Below are positions 1 through 5,093 of a stretch of DNA of 5,221 nucleotides, piece after piece. The stretch is taken from the NCBI GenBank assembly GCA_017453085.1, contig JAFTKV010000172.1:1-5221 (forward strand), written 5' to 3'. Numbering within the stretch: the first letter of the stretch is position 1; each line of letters starts with the position of its first letter. Both the position numbers and the translations under genes were made by a program. The notes below the pieces were generated by a model, which saw only the letters and a list, made by a program, of their open reading frames with translations, was not told the origin of the DNA and ran no database searches. This DNA comes from Clostridia bacterium. Its GTDB lineage: Bacteria > Bacillota > Clostridia > Oscillospirales > CAG-272.

Positions 1-199
1 TACATATTTATCATTTGTGCCGGCATTTATAATTCCTGCTTGAACACAATCGGAAAGCTTGTTTGAACTGTCGGAAAGTGCATCTAAAAAAACTTTTATT
101 ATTCGTAGTTGTGTCATATCCCGTATACTGATGACTATATATATCCGCATACCCCTTTTCCACCGCCATCAATGTCCAATATGAGGGAGCTTTGTATTT
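1..199 (-). pseudogene. Truncated, frameshifted fragment of a second caspase-like secreted protein gene, running off the left edge
   Basis: Read on the minus strand, positions 143-181 match positions 1839-1877 of the intact caspase-like gene at 33 of 39 bases by eye. The translated stretch from SYW through MAVEKGYAD to TN agrees at about 17 of 29 residues. The part encoding the signal peptide, Ig-like domain and trefoil-like region is missing; recognisable similarity starts at about 190, beside the GC-rich palindrome at 200-220. The homologous frame reads on to a run of seven A (plus strand 86-92). There it slips and would stop at 11-13. Removing one base of that run opens a frame that continues in plausible protein sequence (LDALSDSSNKLSDCV, then AGIINAGTNDKYV) to the window edge. 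That later part does not align clearly with the intact gene. It is most likely a decayed paralogue. A sequencing error in the run, or a diverged gene using another start, cannot be excluded. Confidence 0.7.
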
Positions 200-229
200 C
201 CCCTCCCACGCGGGGAGGGGAGAGGGGGT
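200..229. repeat. GC-rich palindrome with G-rich tail (REP-like element candidate)
   Basis: Bases 200-207 (CCCCTCCC) pair perfectly with 213-220 (GGGAGGGG) around a 5-base loop. A G-rich tail, AGAGGGGG, follows at 221-228. The element begins directly after the stop codon of the lipoprotein gene on the minus strand. No T-run follows on that strand, so it is not a standard intrinsic terminator, although the hairpin could protect the 3' end of the mRNA. The layout resembles the element at 3542-3560, which suggests a dispersed intergenic repeat family. Confidence 0.6.
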
Positions 230-1170
230 TAGTACAGGTTGATAAAATACTCGCAATAGTATCTATATCCGGTATCATCTGTGCGATAACCGTTGATGCG
301 CAAATAGGCAACACCTTCCGCATCCATTACGATCATTGTACCGATGGTGTCCAGTCCATCAGGAATCGATTCCCGCAAAAGTGGCTCAGCCTTTTGGATC
401 GCTTCTACGGTAATTTGATCTTCAACCGATGCAAACAAGTCAGGATTCGCAAAACTAACAGAAGCTAACTGTCCTTGCAAATTGTAAGTCAGTAAAATGA
501 ATTCCGTAGTCTTATATCCGCATATATAGTGCCGATAGGTAATGTTAATCACATTATCGCTGATTGAAGCATTTTCCAAGGCATACCGGGGAAGAATATC
601 TTCACCGTAGAGCGCAATCAGTTCAGCTTCTGCTTTATGAATGGCTTGTTCCTCGGTCAAATCGCCACCTTCTGCTTCGCAAGCATTATAATCTATATAG
701 TTACTGATTTTGCCGGACGAGCGGAAAAATTTCACACTGATCTTCGTTCCGTTTACACCGGGTTCATTGATAGCATATCTATCGAAAAAGGCTTTCTCCT
801 TCAGTTTATCTACATTGCATTCCGACAGAGCGCCTGCATAGGAGTTCTGGTAATTTACCGTAATCTCTTTACCGTCGATCGAAACCGTTCGACTTGGAAC
901 CGCATTCGGATTGGGATCGATTTCGCTTTGCGTCAGCAGATCGAATTTTTTCGTTTCGGCACGCACGTAATCAATTTCAGGAGCCTTTTCCCCGGTTGTT
1001 TCTTTTCTTGCCGGGCGTTCCCGCAGCGTTGCCTCAGAGGAGTAGTAGATCGTATATTCAATTTCATCTGCAGTAGTCGAGGCGGTCTGTTGGGGTTCGG
1101 AAGAGACGGAATTGCATCCGCCCAGACCCAACATCACTACAGCAAGCAGTACAGAGCAATATTTTTTCAT
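229..1170 (-). CDS. Lipoprotein with two PepSY-like segments, function unknown
   Basis: This is a 313-residue exported lipoprotein. The N-terminus has a KK pair, a hydrophobic stretch and the lipobox LGGC, with the lipidated Cys at residue 19, followed by a Ser/Thr-rich linker (about 20-60). Two C-terminal segments resemble PepSY domains: about 170-245, opening LTEEQAIHKAEAEL, and about 251-313, opening ITVEAIQKAEPLL. Each starts with an amphipathic helix and continues into beta strands. PepSY-type domains occur in the propeptides of M4 proteases and in other proteins linked to protease control; the assignment here is by pattern and is weak. The ribosome binding site GGAGGA (plus strand 1177-1182) lies 6 bases before the ATG. 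The gene starts 14 bases after the caspase-like gene and has no promoter of its own that I can see, so the two are probably co-transcribed. It may anchor, assist or inhibit the upstream gene's product at the outer face of the membrane; this is inference. Confidence 0.85.
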   Translation of the reverse strand: MKKYCSVLLAVVMLGLGGCNSVSSEPQQTASTTADEIEYTIYYSSEATLRERPARKETTGEKAPEIDYVRAETKKFDLLTQSEIDPNPNAVPSRTVSIDGKEITVNYQNSYAGALSECNVDKLKEKAFFDRYAINEPGVNGTKISVKFFRSSGKISNYIDYNACEAEGGDLTEEQAIHKAEAELIALYGEDILPRYALENASISDNVINITYRHYICGYKTTEFILLTYNLQGQLASVSFANPDLFASVEDQITVEAIQKAEPLLRESIPDGLDTIGTMIVMDAEGVAYLRINGYRTDDTGYRYYCEYFINLY

Positions 1171-1184
1171 GGTTCTTCCTCCAA

Positions 1185-2600
1185 TCAGTTTAAATATTGA
1201 TCGTCATCGCCCGCGGTATAAGTGGGCAAATTTTCATATTGAATTTCACGAGTCAAAGAATAATTATACATTGCTTGATCGGCATCTTCTATTGCTTGGG
1301 CGATCGATTGGGAATCATTGATAGTGTTCAAAAAAGTATCCAGCCACACATTCAAATAACCGGTATCCGAATCTTCCGATAAACCAAGCACGAAATGCGC
1401 ACCTTTTTCAAAGGTTTCATCAACCAAGTTGAACGTATTAGAGCCTCGAGATGCCGAAACGCCCGTACTGCATCCTAAATAGAGGACGCACCGCTGCGTA
1501 GCCAATCGGTTATCACCGCAATCGCTAACAAAACATTGCGTATAATCTGCACCGCTCACCTTGAGCCCGCTATTTGCGTATAATCTACCGGTCGTAACAT
1601 TGTTAGTAGTTAAAAATGCGAGCCTTGCCGGTGCGCCATGACCGTAATAAATGAATATATCTCCGCTGGTCAAATATTCATATGCGGTATCTGCAGTATC
1701 GTTAACGGTAGTAGTAGCAGTGGACGTATAACCAAAATCGTAGAATATAGATTCGAAATCGTCGTTCTCAGATCTTGTGTCAAAAACCCCAGATTCGTTG
1801 GTTTGCGAATCTATATAATTATAGTTAAAGCTAAATAAATCCGCATAACCCTTTTCTACCGCCATAAAGCACCAATAGGAGCCGGCAACCAGCAAGGCAG
1901 ACAAATATACGTCACCCGTGGAATCCATCGTGAGATATTTGTTATTAAATCGAATCAGATATTTTCCTTGGTAGGTGCCCGATTCGACGCGATGCAGATC
2001 AAATTTGGTGTAAGAACCGGTAGAATTATATAAGATCGCGTTGGTACCGGAAATATAGATCGCCCGTCCCGTGCTGCTGTACACACTTTGCAGACGAGTC
2101 GTACCGTTGGATTGAATCAGCACAGTCCGTTGGGAATAGAGTTTCGTATCGCTCCGTGCCCTGCCGCTGATGTTTACGTTGTTGGTGTCCGAAACTGTTT
2201 CCAATGAAAGCAACAGCTCCGTATTGCAATTCATAATATAATAGTCAGTATCGTTCATCAGCCCCGTAGGTGCACGGACTTTAACGGTGATCGAATCGGT
2301 CAATACGTTGCCGCTGCTGTCTGTACAGCTTGCGGTAATGACGGCGGTTCCTTTTTTGAGTCCGGTCATGGTTTTGTAGGTATTGTTAACCGAAACCACA
2401 GACGAATCACTGGAAGACAGCGTAAAGCTCGTTCCGGATGGGCTGACCGTCACGGTGGGCGTATAACTCTGCCCAACCATCAATACCGTCTTGGTAGAAG
2501 TAATCGAGATCGACGCATCCTCCGCATACACCGGCAGCGCACCGGCACAAAGGGTCAATAAAACTGCAAGGGTCAATAGAATAGAACCAAACTTTTTCAT
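1185..2600 (-). CDS. Secreted Ig-like (BIG2) protein with C-terminal caspase-like (clan CD) domain
   Basis: This is a 471-residue exported protein. A signal peptide (1-26) has a likely cleavage after VYA. Residues about 28-109 form a bacterial Ig-like group 2 domain, with SSSDSSVVSVN and LKKGTAVITASC typical of the fold. Residues about 115-240 look like a beta-trefoil (ricin-like) region, with YYIMNCNTELLLSL and GKYLIRFNNKYLTM. The C-terminal part, about 243-445, has the layout of clan CD cysteine peptidases and CHAT proteins. A hydrophobic strand runs into GHG (DIFIYYGHG, His321) and a second ends in Cys (CVLYLGCSTG, Cys377). These are followed by NLVDETFEKGAHFVLGLS and a helix with AIEDADQAM. 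The dyad is seen; protease activity is inferred. The ribosome binding site AAGGAAG (plus strand 2609-2615) sits 8 bases before the ATG. It is the first gene of an operon with the lipoprotein gene, under the promoter at 2709-2737. The Cys18 context (LTLC) is a poor lipobox, so free secretion or wall association is likelier. Confidence 0.85.
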   Translation of the reverse strand: MKKFGSILLTLAVLLTLCAGALPVYAEDASISITSTKTVLMVGQSYTPTVTVSPSGTSFTLSSSDSSVVSVNNTYKTMTGLKKGTAVITASCTDSSGNVLTDSITVKVRAPTGLMNDTDYYIMNCNTELLLSLETVSDTNNVNISGRARSDTKLYSQRTVLIQSNGTTRLQSVYSSTGRAIYISGTNAILYNSTGSYTKFDLHRVESGTYQGKYLIRFNNKYLTMDSTGDVYLSALLVAGSYWCFMAVEKGYADLFSFNYNYIDSQTNESGVFDTRSENDDFESIFYDFGYTSTATTTVNDTADTAYEYLTSGDIFIYYGHGAPARLAFLTTNNVTTGRLYANSGLKVSGADYTQCFVSDCGDNRLATQRCVLYLGCSTGVSASRGSNTFNLVDETFEKGAHFVLGLSEDSDTGYLNVWLDTFLNTINDSQSIAQAIEDADQAMYNYSLTREIQYENLPTYTAGDDDQYLN

Positions 2601-2623
2601 AGGAAATTCTTCCTTATTCGTCT

Positions 2624-2643
2624 AATATTGTCTGGTCAATATT
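2624..2643 (-). repeat. Small hairpin in the leader of the caspase-like operon
   Basis: AATATTG (2624-2630) and CAATATT (2637-2643) form a perfect 7-base inverted repeat around a 6-base spacer. It lies in the roughly 100-base 5' leader of the minus-strand operon, ending 8 bases before the ribosome binding site. It is AT-rich and weak. It could influence translation or bind a regulator, but could also be chance. Confidence 0.35.
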
Positions 2644-2708
2644 CCGTATTCACAGCCTTATCTGCCCATCGGATTCATTCCTTTCCACAGCGTGGTTTCT
2701 TTACTGTT

Positions 2709-2737
2709 ATTATAGCATAATATTCAGAAATTGTCAA
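2709..2737 (-). promoter_or_regulatory. Sigma-A promoter of the caspase-like/lipoprotein operon
   Basis: On the minus strand a perfect -35 TTGACA (plus coordinates 2732-2737) is separated by 17 bases from a perfect -10 TATAAT (2709-2714). TG lies one base upstream of the -10, giving an extended -10 element. The predicted start, near 2702, leaves a leader of about 100 bases before the ATG at 2600. The match to consensus implies strong basal expression unless repressed. Confidence 0.85.
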
Positions 2738-2818
2738 GAACCAAACTGTTTTTTTGCTGTACGAAACGGAGAAAACGCAGGGGCTGTTTTGTGCAAACCG
2801 TCCAAAAGCAGGCGTATC

Positions 2819-2847
2819 TTGACAAATCCCGTCGAATATGCTATACT
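2819..2847 (+). promoter_or_regulatory. Sigma-A promoter of plsY
   Basis: A perfect -35 TTGACA (2819-2824) is followed after 17 bases by the -10 TATACT (2842-2847). An extended -10 TG (2839-2840) lies one base upstream. Transcription would start near 2854, giving a leader of about 25 bases. The promoter is divergent from that of the caspase-like operon, with the two -35 elements about 80 bases apart. Confidence 0.85.
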
Positions 2848-2864
2848 GATTGTATCATCATCTC

Positions 2865-2870
2865 GGAGGT
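2865..2870 (+). promoter_or_regulatory. Ribosome binding site that fixes the plsY start
   Basis: GGAGGT lies 8 bases before the ATG at 2879. The frame is open upstream to an ATG at 2789, but that lies before the promoter and so cannot be the start. Another ATG at 2871 abuts the ribosome binding site and is out of frame. Confidence 0.85.
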
Positions 2871-2878
2871 ATGACCCC

Positions 2879-3490
2879 ATGCTGATCCCTATGCTTTCGT
2901 CCGCTCTGGGCGGTTATCTCATCGGCAATTTCAATTTAGCGTATATTCTCGCCAAGGGCAAGGGCTTTGACATCCGCTCCCGCGGCTCCAACAATCCGGG
3001 TGCCTCCAACGCCGCCATCACGCTGGGCTGGAAGGCGGGCGTGATCGTTGCGCTGGCAGACATTCTCAAGGCAGCGGTGGCAGTGCTCCTGTCCCGCCTC
3101 CTGTTTGCCAACGAGCCGGCAGCCCTCTTTGCCGGTGTTGCCGCCGTGATGGGGCATATGTATCCCTTTTGGCTGCGCTTCAAGGGCGGAAAGGGCTTTG
3201 CCTCCTTCGCAGGCATGGCGCTGGGCGTGGATTGGCGTTATTTTGCGATCATCGGTGCTGCAGTCATCGCCGTGATCCTCATTTCCGATTACATCGTGCT
3301 GGGCACGCTGACCGCAGTGGTCACCTTTCCCATCTCCTACGGCATCCTGAACCGAACGCTGTGGGCACTTCTGATCGCCGCAGTATCGCTGATCATCATC
3401 CTGAAGCACATCCCTAACTTCATCCGGATCGCCAAAGGCACGGAACGCCGCGTTATCGCCGTATTAACGAAGAAAAAGAACGATCCGTGA
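2879..3490 (+). CDS. plsY: Acyl-phosphate:glycerol-3-phosphate acyltransferase PlsY
   Basis: PlsY is an integral membrane enzyme that transfers the acyl group from acyl-phosphate to the sn-1 position of glycerol-3-phosphate, making lysophosphatidic acid in the first step of phospholipid synthesis. The 203-residue product has the usual family length, with about five hydrophobic segments. All three signature loops are present. The first is RGSNNPGASN (residues 35-44), the usual GSGNIGATN loop with Asn and Pro replacing Gly and Ile and Ser replacing Thr. The second is GHMYPFWLRFKGGKG (92-106). The third is HIPNFIRIAKGTE (177-189). The C-terminus is basic (TKKKNDP), as expected for a cytosolic tail. 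It appears to be monocistronic: it has its own promoter and is followed by a 377-base gap. PlsX, its partner enzyme, is not in the window. Confidence 0.95.
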   Translation: MLIPMLSSALGGYLIGNFNLAYILAKGKGFDIRSRGSNNPGASNAAITLGWKAGVIVALADILKAAVAVLLSRLLFANEPAALFAGVAAVMGHMYPFWLRFKGGKGFASFAGMALGVDWRYFAIIGAAVIAVILISDYIVLGTLTAVVTFPISYGILNRTLWALLIAAVSLIIILKHIPNFIRIAKGTERRVIAVLTKKKNDP

Positions 3491-3541
3491 CCGTGATCGA
3501 CAACCGTCCCGAGCAGATTTGATAAAAACCAAACAGGGTAG

Positions 3542-3560
3542 CCCCTATGAAAGGGGAAGG
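3542..3560. repeat. C/G-rich palindrome with G-rich tail, second member of the 200-229 type
   Basis: CCCCT (3542-3546) pairs with AGGGG (3552-3556) around ATGAA. The sequence AAGGGG then TT follows, up to 3562. The order of CCCCT arm, short loop, AGGGG arm, short A-containing spacer, G-run and TT matches the element at 200-229 in the same orientation, although arm lengths and loops differ. It could be a degenerate dispersed repeat. No T-run follows, so it is not a standard terminator. Confidence 0.4.
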
Positions 3561-3620
3561 GGTTGTCAAGTAGCAAGGCTTACGAAAAAGGTATTAATTT
3601 GTATTAACTTTTTTCGCAGC

Positions 3621-3644
3621 ACCGTCGGACGGCGGTCCATTTTT
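3621..3644 (+). terminator. Weak intrinsic terminator candidate after plsY
   Basis: ACCGTC (3621-3626) pairs with GGCGGT (3631-3636), including one G-T wobble, around the loop GGAC. After CCA come five T (3640-3644) and further T-rich sequence. The stem is short and 130 bases past the plsY stop. It is the best terminator-like structure in the gap. Confidence 0.4.
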
Positions 3645-3651
3645 GATCTGT

Positions 3652-3694
3652 TTTATTTACTTTACTTTTCTTTATAGATAAATAAGTAAATAAA
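3652..3694. repeat. AT-rich 11-base perfect inverted repeat
   Basis: TTTATTTACTT (3652-3662) is the exact reverse complement of AAGTAAATAAA (3684-3694), across a 21-base spacer. A run of six T follows at 3701-3706. It could be part of a weak terminator, a protein-binding site or an AT-rich insertion scar. The low complexity of the tract makes chance more likely than for a mixed sequence. Confidence 0.5.
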
Positions 3695-3717
3695 TGAACG
3701 TTTTTTGCCAAATGAGC

Positions 3718-3743
3718 GTCTGTTGTGTCGCGCGGCAACAGAC
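3718..3743. repeat. 8-base inverted repeat with a GC loop
   Basis: GTCTGTTG (3718-3725) and CAACAGAC (3736-3743) are exact reverse complements across a 10-base spacer containing GCGCGG; a further T-G wobble can close the stem. It is about 125 bases before the spoIVB-like start. AGTTATTT follows, which is too broken for a good terminator tail. An RNA hairpin in the leader or an operator is possible. Confidence 0.5.
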
Positions 3744-3867
3744 AGTTATTTCAAGGCATAAGATTTGCGAAAGTCACACAAATTAGAAAAGCGGTAGATC
3801 GAGTGATGCGGATTCTGCCGAGCGAATACTGACAGATATGCAAATTGAATGCGGAAAGGCAAAATAA

Positions 3868-4920
3868 ATGAAAACAAGGTCAAATCAAAGAGGGCGGACG
3901 GCGGCTCTGCTGCTCTCGGGGCTGCTGCTCGTCCTCCCCGTGGGACGTGTGCAGGTACAGGCGACCACGGAAAGGGAAACGGTGAAGATGGTTCTGCCGG
4001 GCGGTGACACCTTCGGCGTGGAGCTGAAGACAAAGGGCGTGCTGGTGGTGGGCACCTCTCCCGTGGACTGCCCGGGCAAGGACAGATCACCTGCGGCAGA
4101 TGCGGGGGTGAAGGCAGGCGACATTCTCCTTGCCATTAACGGAAAGGAGATCGGCAGTGCCGTGAGCGTGACCGAGATGGTGGAGCACAGCGACGGTAAC
4201 CTGCTGACTCTGTCCCTGCTGCGACAGGGGGATACGAAGGAGCTGTCGCTCGCTCCCGTCCGCTCGGAAAGCGAGAACTGCTGGAAGGCAGGCGTATGGG
4301 TGCGCGATCACACGGCGGGGATCGGAACGGTCACCTATTATATTCCCGAAACGGGCGGTTTTTCGGGGCTGGGACACGGCATCTGCGACAGCGATACCGG
4401 CGTGCTGATGCCTCTCTCCCGTGGCAGCGTGATGCAGGTGAAGATCAGCGGTATCCGCAAGGGCACCAAGAGCGCACCGGGTGAGCTGCGAGGCTATTTT
4501 AACAGTGCCAAGGTAGGCTCGCTGGTCGGCAACACTCGCAGCGGAGTGTTTGGCGTGCTCACCGAGCTGCCCGATTATCAGAAGGCGGATCTGTTGCCAG
4601 TCGCCGATGCGGGCGAGATTCGGGAAGGGAAGGTGACCATTCGCTGTACGCTGGACGACAGCGGCGTGCGGGAATACGGTGCGAGGATCGTGCGGCTGTG
4701 CGGCAACGACGGAGACGGCAAGAACTTCGTGCTGGAGGTCACCGATCCTGCGCTGCTGGAAAAGACCGGCGGCATCGTGCAGGGAATGTCCGGCTCTCCC
4801 GTGATCCAGAACGGCAAGCTGGTGGGAGCGGTCACCCACGTTCTCCTGGACGATCCGGCGAGAGGGTACGGTATCCTCATCGAAAACGTGCTGGCCAAAA
4901 TGCCCGAGATGATCGGGTAA
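3868..4920 (+). CDS. spoIVB: SpoIVB-family serine protease (peptidase S55) with PDZ domain
   Basis: In Bacillus, SpoIVB is made in the forespore and secreted into the intermembrane space, where it cleaves SpoIVFA and so triggers pro-sigma-K processing. This 350-residue protein has one N-terminal hydrophobic segment (about 12-32) acting as signal or anchor. A PDZ domain spans about 45-128 (AADAGVKAGDILLAINGKEI). The S55 protease domain spans about 140-348. The catalytic residues are visible: His170 in GLGHGI, Ser308 in GIVQGMSGSPV, and Asp293 in VTDP, 15 residues before the serine as in the Bacillus enzyme. The trailing GAVTHVLLDDPARGYGI is also typical. It is shorter than the Bacillus protein of about 426 residues, mainly in the region before the PDZ. 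The start is supported by GGAAAGG (3853-3859) 8 bases upstream. The gene stands alone, followed by a strong terminator. SpoIVB-like proteins also occur in clostridia with poor sporulation, so spore formation is suggested, not proven. Confidence 0.93.
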   Translation: MKTRSNQRGRTAALLLSGLLLVLPVGRVQVQATTERETVKMVLPGGDTFGVELKTKGVLVVGTSPVDCPGKDRSPAADAGVKAGDILLAINGKEIGSAVSVTEMVEHSDGNLLTLSLLRQGDTKELSLAPVRSESENCWKAGVWVRDHTAGIGTVTYYIPETGGFSGLGHGICDSDTGVLMPLSRGSVMQVKISGIRKGTKSAPGELRGYFNSAKVGSLVGNTRSGVFGVLTELPDYQKADLLPVADAGEIREGKVTIRCTLDDSGVREYGARIVRLCGNDGDGKNFVLEVTDPALLEKTGGIVQGMSGSPVIQNGKLVGAVTHVLLDDPARGYGILIENVLAKMPEMIG

Positions 4921-4926
4921 GACGAG

Positions 4927-4963
4927 AATCCGCTTTTCAAAGCAATTTGAGAAGCGGATTTTT
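4927..4963 (+). terminator. Strong intrinsic terminator after the spoIVB-like gene
   Basis: A 15-base-pair stem with one T-G wobble (4927-4941 with 4946-4960) is closed by a GCAA tetraloop of the stable GNRA class. It ends in a run of five T (4959-4963). It starts 7 bases past the stop codon and separates this gene from the peroxidase unit. The stem is near-symmetric, but the minus strand has no gene nearby to use it. Confidence 0.93.
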
Positions 4964-5016
4964 CAGAATTGGGTACACGATTTACAGAATATTCAAAATT
5001 TACAGACATTTTTCTA

Positions 5017-5045
5017 TTGACAATCAAAAAAAGAAAGAGTATAAT
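5017..5045 (+). promoter_or_regulatory. Perfect-consensus sigma-A promoter of the peroxidase gene
   Basis: TTGACA (5017-5022) and TATAAT (5040-5045) are both exact consensus hexamers with the optimal 17-base spacer. Transcription should start near 5052, leaving a leader of about 42 bases. A promoter this strong on a stress gene suggests control by a repressor. Confidence 0.92.
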
Positions 5046-5066
5046 TAAATTGTGCTCAATTTAATT
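5043..5066. promoter_or_regulatory. Palindromic operator candidate over the -10 and start site
   Basis: AATTAAATTG (5043-5052) is the exact reverse complement of CAATTTAATT (5057-5066), with a TGCT spacer. The palindrome begins inside the -10 hexamer and spans the predicted start site, where a bound repressor would block polymerase. The AATT/ATTG half-site content resembles MarR/OhrR-type sites. It does not fit a complete PerR box. The regulator is unknown, and an RNA hairpin at the 5' end of the transcript is an alternative. Confidence 0.6.
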
Positions 5067-5093
5067 TGCGATTTTTGTTTTAGGAGGCGTTTT

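Larger units (their letters stand above)
3491..3867. other. Non-coding gap between plsY and the spoIVB-like gene
   Basis: No open frame here has a credible ribosome binding site or protein-like sequence. In order, the gap holds a C/G-rich palindrome (3542-3560), a weak terminator candidate (3621-3644), an AT-rich inverted repeat (3652-3694) and a GC-cored hairpin (3718-3743). A direct repeat GTATTAA occurs at 3591-3597 and 3601-3607. I looked for sigma-A and sigma-G type promoters before 3868 and found no convincing match. Confidence 0.6.

Noticed and set aside
200..228. Intrinsic terminator for the lipoprotein operon
   Set aside because: The stem is strong, but on the minus strand it is followed by AAATAC rather than a T-run, so it is listed as a palindrome instead.
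11..256. 81-codon minus-strand open frame taken as an intact small gene
   Set aside because: Its start lies inside the lipoprotein gene without a ribosome binding site, it reads through the GC palindrome, and its middle is a paralogue fragment that ends at a frameshift.
637..1200. 187-codon plus-strand open frame opposite the lipoprotein gene
   Set aside because: The minus-strand frame has a lipobox, a ribosome binding site and operon spacing. The plus frame has none of these and an unlikely Phe/Ser/Arg-rich composition.
2520..2600. Lipobox at Cys18 of the caspase-like protein
   Set aside because: The residues before Cys are LTL, and Leu just before the Cys is not accepted in a normal lipobox. 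A standard cleavage after VYA fits better.
2789..2878. Upstream extension of plsY to the ATG at 2789
   Set aside because: It would precede the promoter at 2819-2847, and the added residues do not resemble PlsY. GGAGGT fits the ATG at 2879.
3652..3743. CRISPR array or tandem repeat array
   Set aside because: There are only inverted arms and low-complexity AT sequence, with no regularly spaced direct repeats.
4087..4839. 250-codon minus-strand open frame opposite the spoIVB-like gene
   Set aside because: It is antisense to a gene whose catalytic motifs are fully conserved, and its His/Ala/Gln-rich composition is typical of a shadow frame.
5039..5053. PerR box at the peroxidase promoter
   Set aside because: Only the left half (TATAAT) fits, and that is the -10 hexamer itself; the right half does not match.
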